Positions 1 to 7,993 of a stretch of 64,000 nt of DNA are shown here, in pieces. Both the position numbers and the translations under genes were made by a program. Below the pieces are notes generated by a model that ran no database searches, was not told the origin of the DNA, and saw only the letters and a list, made by a program, of their open reading frames with translations. Every line of letters starts with the position of its first letter. Position 1 is the first letter of the stretch. The stretch spans positions 310,001 to 374,000 of the forward strand of contig CBDCVQ010000019.1 in assembly GCA_965223165.1 (NCBI GenBank), given 5' to 3'. This DNA is from JABDMH01 sp965223165. GTDB taxonomy: Bacteria; Bacteroidota; Bacteroidia; Chitinophagales; Saprospiraceae.

Positions 1-1546
1 CCTGGCTCGCCAATGGCTCGATGATGCGCATGGCTGCGGCTGCCACCCGGGGATCCTCGTCCTCGATGGCTTGCAAGTAAGTCGTGGGATCCCTGTCTCC
101 CAGACCCTCCAACGACCATAGCGCATGGAGTCGACCCAACGGATCCGGGCCGTGCCGGACCAGTTGACGCAACAAGGGGATACTCTCGGGGTCAGCCGCT
201 TCGACCAACAGACGTTGGGCCATGTCCCGATGCCATCCGTTGCGATGGTCGAGAAGCTGCACCCATTCGGCGGTGGACTTCTGAGACAACTTGTCGCTGG
301 AGGTGGGTTGCCACCCCTCCGGTACCACTCGCCAGATGCGCCCGAGGTTGATGGGCTTGTCCAGTTTTCTCCTTAGTGTCACCTCCCGCAGGTAGGACGT
401 CATATAGGGGCCATGCTGTATGATCCCGCGATACATATCGACGATGTAAAGACCACCGCTGGGTCCGGAGGCCAAAAAAATGGGACGAAACCGCTCATCA
501 TACGATGCCAAGAACTCCTTGTTTCTTCCAGCTCCTTGGGCGTGCAGCACCGGTCCTTCCTCGCGGACCAGATTTCGCTTGATCAAGTTGGCGGTGGGCT
601 CGCACACAAAGGCATTGCCCCGATATTGATCCGAAAGCAGATCGCCACGATAGATGAATGGTGCACAGGCCGAGGCAAATTCGCGTAGCATGCCGGCTTC
701 ATTGATCGTGCCGGGGACATAACCTCGGTTTACTGCCAGGTTTTGTCGGATCGGGTAGATCCTACGCTCGATGGTCAATCCATGATCAATACCACTGGTG
801 GGGGTATGGTGAGGATTGGCGTAGATATAGTTAGGCGGGACCAGATCGGCGTGTAATTGGGACCAATTGTAGTTATAGTGCAAGCGGCCTTCGTCGTCGT
901 GACAAATGCCCCATTGGCCCCTAAATTCCGTCTCCTCCTTCTCCCATTGGCCCGCTTGATATCGGTAGCGCGTACGCGACTTGGCATTATAATACCAATT
1001 GTCCATCCCCCGCCACAGGCCGTTGGGAGAGTGCTCAACCAACCCCTGTTGTCCGTACTCCGGGTCGACCAGTATCTTGACATCTGCTCTCAGGTCTCCC
1101 GTGGTATCCTTGGCAAACCACAAGGGTTTGTTTTCTGCGATGAGGGCCCCTCCTTCCACCACCGCCAGGGCACGCGGCAATACCAGGCTGTCCAGAAAAA
1201 CCACCGATTGATCCATTTGGCCATCTCCATCGCTATCGGTCAAGATAGAGACCCGACCTACCGGCGCCTCCTCATCCGTCCCATCGATATCTGGCATGAA
1301 GCCCCGCATCTCGACCACCCAGAGTCGACCATCCTCATCAAAGGTGATCACAATCGGGTCTTCAACCAGTGGCTCTGCCGCTACCAGCTCCAGCTGCAGG
1401 CTAGCATCCATCTCCATGGTTGCCAACGCCTCCGAAGGGTCCAACGGCGGGGATGGGTCGGGGCGACAGCCCATCAGGATCGCACCAGCTACCACCATCA
1501 TGGATATGGCGATCCAGGTCACGCGGTCTTGTAGGCAGCTAAACAT
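1..1546 (-). CDS. PVC-type membrane-bound dehydrogenase-like lipoprotein (3' end outside window)
   Basis: An open frame read from ATG at 1546 down to the window edge gives about 515 residues without a stop; an in-frame TAG directly precedes the ATG, which fixes the start. The N-terminus is a lipoprotein signal peptide with the lipobox LMGC at about residue 27. The body has the beta-propeller character of the putative membrane-bound dehydrogenase family (TIGR02604-like): FDEDGRLWVVEMRG near residue 70 and a SGPSGGLYIVDMYRG segment near 380, followed by HEAT-like helices where the window ends. Relatives usually finish with a c-type heme domain, which would lie outside the window. The second family member at 7994-10663 has that domain. 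A role as a secreted, lipid-anchored sugar or alcohol oxidoreductase is inferred. Confidence 0.85.
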   Translation of the reverse strand, partial: MFSCLQDRVTWIAISMMVVAGAILMGCRPDPSPPLDPSEALATMEMDASLQLELVAAEPLVEDPIVITFDEDGRLWVVEMRGFMPDIDGTDEEAPVGRVSILTDSDGDGQMDQSVVFLDSLVLPRALAVVEGGALIAENKPLWFAKDTTGDLRADVKILVDPEYGQQGLVEHSPNGLWRGMDNWYYNAKSRTRYRYQAGQWEKEETEFRGQWGICHDDEGRLHYNYNWSQLHADLVPPNYIYANPHHTPTSGIDHGLTIERRIYPIRQNLAVNRGYVPGTINEAGMLREFASACAPFIYRGDLLSDQYRGNAFVCEPTANLIKRNLVREEGPVLHAQGAGRNKEFLASYDERFRPIFLASGPSGGLYIVDMYRGIIQHGPYMTSYLREVTLRRKLDKPINLGRIWRVVPEGWQPTSSDKLSQKSTAEWVQLLDHRNGWHRDMAQRLLVEAADPESIPLLRQLVRHGPDPLGRLHALWSLEGLGDRDPTTYLQAIEDEDPRVAAAAMRIIEPLASQ

Positions 1547-1630
1547 CTAAAGTAGAATTTCCAAGTGTTCGGAACCACTGAAGATAGGGAATTGGAGGTG
1601 CGAGTTAGCCATCGAAAAGCCCTATTGCCC

Positions 1631-2971
1631 TTAGGGATGGCGCGGAATGGTCAGGATCTCCTTTTGCCTACCATCCAGATAGTGAAACTCCTCCCCATCA
1701 AAGTAGCCGTCTTCCTCCAGCATGATGCGGATGATTTTGCCCCATTCCTCGATCTCCGAGGCCGCATTGAGCTCGATGGAGTAGGCGGTGTTTTCATACA
1801 GTGGGTAGTCACCGGTGCCTTTGACCCCGCCTTGCTTGTCCCACATGCCGATGGTGGGTCCCGCTGCATGGCCATGCACCCCGATCGGATGGGTATAGAT
1901 GGCTCCCATGATGCCCTCGGCCTCGGCTTGTTCCAGTGCGCCCTTCAGCAATTGATTGCCCGTGCGCCCTTGCTTAAACTGGCTGGTCAGGAGATCCTGC
2001 AGCCGATTCGCTTTCTTGAAGGCTTCTTTTAGAAAGGTGGGAACTTCCTTCTCGTCCGGCCCCAGTACATAAAAATGCTGCTGCTGATCGGTGTTCAACC
2101 GGAGATAGGTAATGCCAAAATCCACGTGCAGCAAGTCTCCTGCCTGAATGACCCGTTGATCCGGTCGCTTGCTAAAGGTGCGCAAATGGTCAAAATTTTC
2201 CGGATCATACCGCTGGATGCTCACGGTGGGATGAAACCACGTTTTCAGGCCCAGATCATTGACCTTCTGCCTGAGGTACCAGACCACATCATCGGTGGTG
2301 GAGATACCGGGCTGAATGGCCTGCTCCGACAGCCCTTCTTGGAGGATGGTGTGTCCCAGCCGGCAGATCATCGGATAGATTTGGAGCTCGCGCTCGGATC
2401 GCGTCTCCAGCCAGGCGATGGCAAGACGCTCGGCAGAAGTGACCCGGGCGTGATAGTCTTGGGGTAGATGCGCCATAAATGCCTCATACTCCGTCTGCAC
2501 CAGTCCATCAGCCAGTGCGAAGTACTCCGAATAATTCAGTCCGATCTTCTGCGGGTTCTTTTCGTTGATGGTATTCATCAGTGCCTCCCACTGATCCGGA
2601 TACACGTCTATGTCCCAAAAGCCCTTTAGCAGTCGGCCGACTGCGTAGCGAGCAATGGCCAGCTTTTCGATTTCCTTGCCCTCTCCGGGATCGAAGAAAA
2701 CCATGATGGTCCGTCGTCGAGCGGATAGCCAGGTGCTTGGCAGCATCGTCTTCATCACCGGATCTTCATTGTATTCTCGCGAAATGATGATCCACATGTC
2801 GATGCCTTCTCGGCGCATCAATTGCGGCAGCAGATTATCGATTCTATCCTCTAGAATCTCGTCAATCACACGCGCTCGTTCCTTCATGGGCAGGATGATC
2901 GGCAGCGCTTGCTGCCCGCACAAAGCCAAGGGTAGACAGATCATCAACAGGGCGGAAAAAGTCAGCTTCAT
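1631..2971 (-). CDS. M24 family metallopeptidase (Xaa-Pro aminopeptidase-like), exported
   Basis: 446 residues. A hydrophobic signal peptide covers about residues 1-20, so the enzyme is probably periplasmic or membrane-associated. The C-terminal half has the pita-bread fold metal ligands in the expected order: Asp284 in HVDFGI, Asp295 in LNTDQQ, a His in HPIGVHGHAAGP (361-372), Glu400 in YSIELN and a Glu in MLEEDGYFDG (about 419). The N-terminal part (about 30-180) matches a creatinase-N-like domain. Family members remove N-terminal residues, often before proline, using two metal ions. It lies 84 bases beyond the start of the partial dehydrogenase gene on the same strand and is probably transcribed separately or as its leader gene. 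The exact substrate cannot be read from sequence. Confidence 0.88.
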   Translation of the reverse strand: MKLTFSALLMICLPLALCGQQALPIILPMKERARVIDEILEDRIDNLLPQLMRREGIDMWIIISREYNEDPVMKTMLPSTWLSARRRTIMVFFDPGEGKEIEKLAIARYAVGRLLKGFWDIDVYPDQWEALMNTINEKNPQKIGLNYSEYFALADGLVQTEYEAFMAHLPQDYHARVTSAERLAIAWLETRSERELQIYPMICRLGHTILQEGLSEQAIQPGISTTDDVVWYLRQKVNDLGLKTWFHPTVSIQRYDPENFDHLRTFSKRPDQRVIQAGDLLHVDFGITYLRLNTDQQQHFYVLGPDEKEVPTFLKEAFKKANRLQDLLTSQFKQGRTGNQLLKGALEQAEAEGIMGAIYTHPIGVHGHAAGPTIGMWDKQGGVKGTGDYPLYENTAYSIELNAASEIEEWGKIIRIMLEEDGYFDGEEFHYLDGRQKEILTIPRHP

Positions 2972-3091
2972 CGTTACAAAATTTGGCTTCTAAGATGGGT
3001 AAAATTCCCAGATAGAAGGGTCGAACGTCCGCCGTCTGTGGGAGAAGGGGCCCCTGAGCTTAATGTCAGGCGTGTCTGTAGAAAGATGAAA

Positions 3092-3113
3092 GGGGGCAGC
3101 AACGGCCGCCCCC
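3092..3113 (-). terminator. Probable intrinsic terminator after the small gene at 3185-3397
   Basis: A GC-rich inverted repeat (GGGGGC..GC / GC..GCCCCC with one mismatch and a 4-base loop) is followed on the minus strand by a T-rich stretch, TTTCATCTTTCT. It sits between the small minus-strand gene and the M24 peptidase gene. The T-run is imperfect, so termination efficiency is uncertain. Confidence 0.45.
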
Positions 3114-3184
3114 GGGTTGAACGCTAAATATGAAGAAGAAATGAGCTTAGGAGTAGTCGTCTTCCTGAGTCAATCTCTGTTTGA

Positions 3185-3397
3185 TCAGCCGACCATCACC
3201 ACCTCAGCGATGCTTGCCGGCACTTTCAAAAAATATCTACCGCTGTAGATGAAGTTGAAATTCAGCTTCTCGCGCATGACTTCAAATTGACCTTCGTCCT
3301 CCACATAGTCGGCGATCCAGTTGATGGCTTCCAGTCTCGATTCAAATTGCTTTGTCATGATGCCAGGTTTTCGTTGTTTAAGTGAGATTGTTTTCAC
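3185..3397 (-). CDS. Small conserved-looking hypothetical protein
   Basis: 70 residues from ATG at 3397; an internal ATG at 3358 gives 57 residues beginning MTKQFESRLEAI and may be the true start, because the first 13 residues are basic and unlike the rest. The product is soluble with mixed alpha/beta character and ends in KVPASIAEVVMVG. No domain, metal motif or signal peptide is recognised. Support for its reality comes from its isolation in an otherwise empty interval and from a terminator-like hairpin just downstream. No function is proposed. Confidence 0.5.
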   Translation of the reverse strand: MKTISLKQRKPGIMTKQFESRLEAINWIADYVEDEGQFEVMREKLNFNFIYSGRYFLKVPASIAEVVMVG

Positions 3398-3564
3398 TTT
3401 TTTATAGATCGGGTGTAAAAAAGGTTACCTGCCAGCTGGGATTAAATCCTAAAAAATATTCACGCTGCACGGCGAGGGGGGATCAGCGTCGAGGAGCATC
3501 ACCCACCTGAGCCAAGGTCCAATGGAGCAAACCAAGCAATTAATCTACTGACAGACAAACATTT

Positions 3565-4377
3565 ATGGGCAAGTATATACACGGCACACATGTGCAGGAA
3601 CAGGATCGACTTTCGGTGTTAAACGATCTGCTGAACGATCGCTGCCTGGCCAAACTACAACTCCAGGGAGATGAATCGATTCTGGATATCGGTTGTGGGC
3701 TAGGGCTTTTCAGCCGGCAACTGCGTGCATTGGTGCCTCACGGCAAAGTAGTGGGTGTAGAGCGGAAGTCGGAGCAGATCACCCGAGGCATCGAGCTCGC
3801 AATGGCCCGCGGGTATAAGGGCGAGGTTGACTTTCGAAAGGGGAGTGCTTATGACCTACCCCTGCTTCGCGACGAGGCCGGTACATTCGATTTGGTCTTT
3901 ATCCGTTTTCTGCTGGAGCACTTGCAAGATCCGTTGCTAGCCGTGCAGCAAGCTCACACGGCCCTGCGCTCGGGCGGTCGAATCATTTTGGTCGATGATG
4001 ACCATGCCAATTTCCGTATTACGCCCGCCCAGCCTGCCTTCGAGCGGCTTTGGCCAGCCTACTGCCGGGTCTACGAATCACTAGGCCAGGATCCGTACAT
4101 CGGTCGAAAGCTGGTCACCTTGCTGCACCAAGGTGGTTTTGGTGAATTTAAGGCTGACTTTGTACTGTTTGGCGGGGCAAAATCCGAGGACAATTTCATG
4201 CATTATGCCAGCAATCTGATCGGCATCATCGCGGGGGCAAAAGAAGAGATTATCGAACTAGGTATGCAGCAAGTCGATTTTGATGATGACATCGCCGCGC
4301 TTGGTGCGTGGGCTCAACTGCCGGACGCCACGCTGTGGTACTCCGCTAATTGGGCAGAGGGGGTGAAGCAAGTCTGA
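3565..4377 (+). CDS. Class I SAM-dependent methyltransferase
   Basis: 270 residues, cytoplasmic. Motif I of the Rossmann methyltransferase fold, ILDIGCGLGLFSRQL, lies at residues 39-53, followed by an acidic residue ending strand beta2 (VVGVERKSEQ). FDLVFIRFLLEHLQDP near residue 111 corresponds to motifs II and III. The fold is of the Methyltransf_25/UbiE type, in which small-molecule acceptors are typical; the acceptor here cannot be deduced. It opens a plus-strand run with two hydrolases and an acyl-CoA synthetase, although 83 bases separate it from the next gene. Confidence 0.85.
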   Translation: MGKYIHGTHVQEQDRLSVLNDLLNDRCLAKLQLQGDESILDIGCGLGLFSRQLRALVPHGKVVGVERKSEQITRGIELAMARGYKGEVDFRKGSAYDLPLLRDEAGTFDLVFIRFLLEHLQDPLLAVQQAHTALRSGGRIILVDDDHANFRITPAQPAFERLWPAYCRVYESLGQDPYIGRKLVTLLHQGGFGEFKADFVLFGGAKSEDNFMHYASNLIGIIAGAKEEIIELGMQQVDFDDDIAALGAWAQLPDATLWYSANWAEGVKQV

Positions 4378-4460
4378 TTGGTCTTTTGGTCTTTTGGTGT
4401 GGGTGGCCGGAGGGCTTCCAACAAAATTCTTGAGGCGTCAGACGGGCATAAGCCCTATTT

Positions 4461-5276
4461 TTGCGGAGTCAATCAGAGCTACATCGATCTTTGAAGTGGG
4501 TTCTAATCATATTGTTGGCGCTCTATGCCATATCTCAGTTGGTGGCTCATCAGTGGTATGAGCAGTTGGTGTTTCAAGGGAAAAGATTGGATCCGGATCA
4601 CGACTTTAGTTTCTCGCAACCCTATGAAGAACTTTGGTGGCAGGTGGAGGATGATGTCAAGCTGCATGGACTTCATTTTCAGCCAGTTGGCCAATCCAAG
4701 GGTACAGTCCTTTACTTTCATGGCAATGCGGATAATCTCGATCGATGGGGCCAATATGCGGCAGATTTCACCCGACTTGGGTACGAGGTGATCATGCCTG
4801 ATTTTAGAGGATATGGCAAAAGTGAGGGCTACCCCACCGAGCAGGCCTTGTATGCGGATGCCCGAACGGTCTGGGATCATATTGGCCAGGCGTGTGATCG
4901 ACCTACCATCCTCTATGGCCGATCGCTTGGATCAGCGGTGGCATCTCGCCTCGCCGGGCAAGTCCCCTGTGATCTCCTCGTGCTCGAGACACCCTTTGAT
5001 GAGTTTTCCAGCGCGGCATTTTCCCTCTTTAAGCCTGCATTTTCCCTACTGGAGCAAAGTCCGGTGTTTTCCAACCAAGATCATCTCTCCCTTGTCAGCG
5101 CTCGCACCGCTATCTTTCACGGTACCCGAGACTGGGTCGTGCCACTTCGATCGGCCAAACGCCTGCAGCGGTTTACAGCCCCGGAAGATTTTGTGATCAT
5201 AGATCGAGGCGGTCACCGTAATCTCAATCAATTTGCAGTCTACCACGACAAGTTGCGCGGGCTCCTCTCCCCCTGA
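4461..5276 (+). CDS. Membrane-anchored alpha/beta hydrolase (first of two paralogues)
   Basis: 271 residues if translation begins at TTG 4461; no ATG is available before the N-terminal hydrophobic segment (about residues 12-30), which probably anchors the protein. The alpha/beta-hydrolase features are the FHGNADN oxyanion region near residue 88, nucleophile elbow GRSLGSA near 152, Asp in HGTRDWVVP near 222 and His in GGHRN near 250. The overall plan resembles Bem46-like serine hydrolases. The next gene encodes a paralogue with the same layout, 31 bases downstream. Substrate unknown; acyl-ester or lipid hydrolysis is a guess from the acyl-CoA synthetase neighbour. Confidence 0.8.
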   Translation: MRSQSELHRSLKWVLIILLALYAISQLVAHQWYEQLVFQGKRLDPDHDFSFSQPYEELWWQVEDDVKLHGLHFQPVGQSKGTVLYFHGNADNLDRWGQYAADFTRLGYEVIMPDFRGYGKSEGYPTEQALYADARTVWDHIGQACDRPTILYGRSLGSAVASRLAGQVPCDLLVLETPFDEFSSAAFSLFKPAFSLLEQSPVFSNQDHLSLVSARTAIFHGTRDWVVPLRSAKRLQRFTAPEDFVIIDRGGHRNLNQFAVYHDKLRGLLSP

Positions 5277-5307
5277 TTTCTTATCTTTTGTTGGTTAGGC
5301 TACAACA

Positions 5308-6114
5308 ATGGACTGGACCATACTAATGACCCTTGCCGCTATCTACGTCGCGCTATGTCTCGGTGTCTACTTCTTTCAGCACTGGGCGTTTTTTCGGCCA
5401 GAGGTGTTACCGCCCAGCTTTCAATACAAATATCCCTTCCCATTTCAGGAACTCAATTTTGATCGCGAAGATGGTGGTAGGATCAACGCGATCCATTTTG
5501 AAGTACCCAACTCGAGGGGGCTCATTTATTATCTCAAGGGAAATTCACGTAGTATCAAGGGCTGGGGAAAATTTGCCAAGGACTTCCTGGCAAATGGGTA
5601 CGACTTCTTTATGATGGACTACCGGGGCTTTGGCAAAAGCAAAGGCAAACGAAATCAGCAAAAACTATTTGACGATGCGCAGTTTATTTATGACTGGCTC
5701 AAGAAAAAGTATCCGGAAAAGCACATTGTCGTCTTCGGTCGCAGCCTGGGCACGGGAATTGCCGCTCGGATTGCTTCCTGGAATCAGCCCAAGATGCTAA
5801 TACTAGATTCGCCTTACTTTAGCTTTAGACACAATGTTCGCCGGTTTCTCTTTTTCCTACCCTTGCGATGGCTACTTAGATACGACATGCGCACGGATGA
5901 GTATTTGCGCGAGGTCCGTTGTCCCGTACACATTGTCCATGGCACTCGAGATCGATTGATCCCCTTCGCACAGAGTCAAAAACTCAAGGATCTATTTCCG
6001 GAATTGATCGAACTGCATCCCATTGCTGGCGCCGGACACAACAATTTGCCCCAATTTGCGCCTTTTTTTGAGACCCTATATGACATTTTATATGTGCCAC
6101 CAAAGGCGACTTAA
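5308..6114 (+). CDS. Membrane-anchored alpha/beta hydrolase (second paralogue)
   Basis: 268 residues. A single N-terminal transmembrane helix (about residues 5-24) is followed by an alpha/beta-hydrolase domain with nucleophile elbow FGRSLGTG near residue 145, Asp in HGTRDRLIP near 212 and His in GAGHNN near 240. It shares the domain order and the DYRGFGKSKG-like segment (DFRGYGKSEG in the upstream gene), which indicates an old tandem duplication. In place of the FHGN oxyanion segment of its neighbour it has YLKGNSRS, a visible divergence next to the active site. The stop is only 3 bases before the acyl-CoA synthetase start, so the two are very likely co-translated. Confidence 0.8.
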   Translation: MDWTILMTLAAIYVALCLGVYFFQHWAFFRPEVLPPSFQYKYPFPFQELNFDREDGGRINAIHFEVPNSRGLIYYLKGNSRSIKGWGKFAKDFLANGYDFFMMDYRGFGKSKGKRNQQKLFDDAQFIYDWLKKKYPEKHIVVFGRSLGTGIAARIASWNQPKMLILDSPYFSFRHNVRRFLFFLPLRWLLRYDMRTDEYLREVRCPVHIVHGTRDRLIPFAQSQKLKDLFPELIELHPIAGAGHNNLPQFAPFFETLYDILYVPPKAT

Positions 6115-6117
6115 CGC

Positions 6118-7923
6118 ATGCTGATCGTGGGTAATCACCATCATCACACATACAGTTTCCGTCGAGTCTTTGACATCATCCCGTATCAACAGCAGCGTTA
6201 TCCGCAATCCCAGGCGTTGAATATCTTTCGCGGAGATCGATGGGGGCCGCTTGCCATCGAGGTGTTTTCGGAGCAAGTGGAAACATTAGCTTCCCACCTG
6301 GCAGATCTGCCGCTGGCCAAAGGCGACAAGGTGATCCTGGCGCCCTACGGTGGTTCTCCTGTGTGGATGCAAATTGATTTTGCCTGTCAACAATTGGGTG
6401 TGATCGTCGTTCCAGTGGCACCAGACAGCACCAAAGAAGAACTGGAATTAATATTCAGCGAGATCGAGCCCCGATTATGTTTGGTACAAGACCCGGGACA
6501 TTTTCACAAATTCAGTCGTGTGCTGGAGCGATTGGGTCAGGAGGTGCAAGTCTTTCATCTGGACCCAAGCCAACCCGGGTATTTTTCGTTCTTGCGACAG
6601 GAGCGCCCGACCAAGTATCGGGAGCAAATACGGAAGACAAGAGAGCACATTTTGCCCGAAGACACATTTACGATTCTATATACCTCTGGCACGGGCGGCA
6701 AACCCAAGGGCGTTATGCTGTCACATGATAACGTGGTCAGTAATATTAAGGCCATTCTTCCGTTGCTATCGCTGGCGCCCGGTAGTCGGGCGCTCAGTTT
6801 TTTGCCTTTTAATCACATTTTTGAGCGCAACGCTTGCTACACCTATCTAGCCAGTGGCGTGCAGATCTATTTTAGCACCCAGCGGGATCGCCTGCAGGCT
6901 GATTTTCGATCGGCCCGCCCCCACTTCTGCGCTACGGTACCTCGCCTCCTGGAAAAAATGTACGACCTGATGGAGGCTGAACGCTTAAAAAGGCCTCGGT
7001 GGACACGCGCCCTACTGCATCGTGCCTTCGTCCAGGCGCAGAAGGATCGACGTCCGTTTGGCATCATTGCCCGCATGGAACTGCGCTTGTTGCAGGCGCT
7101 GGCGCTGCGACCTCTCCGGTGGCGTCTCGGAGGGCAGATCCACCTCATGATGGTGGGGGCAGCGGCCCTGCGCCCGGAATTGGCTCGGCTTTTTGCCGCT
7201 ATCGGCATTCAGGTGCTAGAGGGCTATGGTATGACTGAGACCAGCCCAGCCATTTCGCTCAATCGATCCCAACCAGGCCTGTTTCGGTATGGCACCGCCG
7301 GCATTCCGATCCCAGGCATTGCGGTCAAACTTGAGCGATGGGACGGTGGTCAAGAAGGAGAGATCCTGGTCAAGGGCCCAAATGTAATGCAAGGCTATTT
7401 CAACCGGCCTCAACTGAACCGGGAGGTTTTTACGGCGGATGGATGGTTGCGCACCGGTGATGTCGGGCAATGGATCGACGGACGTTTTCTTAAAATCACC
7501 GATCGCCGCAAGGACATTTTTAAGACATCCGCTGGAAAATATATTGCACCCAAACCACTGGAAAATCGCTTCGAATCATCCGCCTTTATTCAGCAGGCCC
7601 TGATCGTCGGTTTTCAGCGGCCCTACGTCACAGGCCTGCTGGTGCCCGCTTTCTCCATTCTCGAATCTTGGTGCCGCAACGAGGGCATCCATTGGACCGC
7701 CCCCCCATTTATGATCCATAATATCAAAGTGGTGGAGCAGATCCAGCGTGAGGTTGATCGTATCAATAACCAATTGCCAAACTTTCAGCGCATGCGCCGC
7801 TTTGCCTTAGTCGATCATGAATGGACGGAAGAATCCGGTGAAATGGGGCGAACCTTTAAAAAGCGACGGAAAATAATTACGGCTCGAATGCGCAAGGAAA
7901 TCAACCGAATGTATGCCGTTTGA
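6118..7923 (+). CDS. AMP-dependent long-chain fatty acid--CoA ligase
   Basis: 601 residues, cytoplasmic or peripheral membrane. The P-loop-like A3 motif YTSGTGGKPKG lies at about residues 188-198, the A5 motif GYGMTETSP near 369, the ATP/ribose-binding TGD motif in WLRTGDVG near 442, and the hinge DRRKDIFKTSAGKYIAP with its Lys near 462. The order and the KTSAGKY motif fit the FadD15-like long-chain acyl-CoA synthetases, which activate fatty acids to acyl-CoA through an acyl-adenylate. The ATG lies 3 bases after the preceding hydrolase stop, so co-translation is likely. The N-terminus contains four consecutive histidines that are native coding sequence. Confidence 0.88.
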   Translation: MLIVGNHHHHTYSFRRVFDIIPYQQQRYPQSQALNIFRGDRWGPLAIEVFSEQVETLASHLADLPLAKGDKVILAPYGGSPVWMQIDFACQQLGVIVVPVAPDSTKEELELIFSEIEPRLCLVQDPGHFHKFSRVLERLGQEVQVFHLDPSQPGYFSFLRQERPTKYREQIRKTREHILPEDTFTILYTSGTGGKPKGVMLSHDNVVSNIKAILPLLSLAPGSRALSFLPFNHIFERNACYTYLASGVQIYFSTQRDRLQADFRSARPHFCATVPRLLEKMYDLMEAERLKRPRWTRALLHRAFVQAQKDRRPFGIIARMELRLLQALALRPLRWRLGGQIHLMMVGAAALRPELARLFAAIGIQVLEGYGMTETSPAISLNRSQPGLFRYGTAGIPIPGIAVKLERWDGGQEGEILVKGPNVMQGYFNRPQLNREVFTADGWLRTGDVGQWIDGRFLKITDRRKDIFKTSAGKYIAPKPLENRFESSAFIQQALIVGFQRPYVTGLLVPAFSILESWCRNEGIHWTAPPFMIHNIKVVEQIQREVDRINNQLPNFQRMRRFALVDHEWTEESGEMGRTFKKRRKIITARMRKEINRMYAV

Positions 7924-7993
7924 TTTTGTAGATGTTTGATTGTAGAGGTGTGGAGAGGGGAAACGCACTCACGCAAAACCCGCTCACACGCAA

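Noticed and set aside
857..1534. 225-codon plus-strand frame near the left edge
   Set aside because: The minus strand here encodes a continuous dehydrogenase-like lipoprotein running off the window edge.
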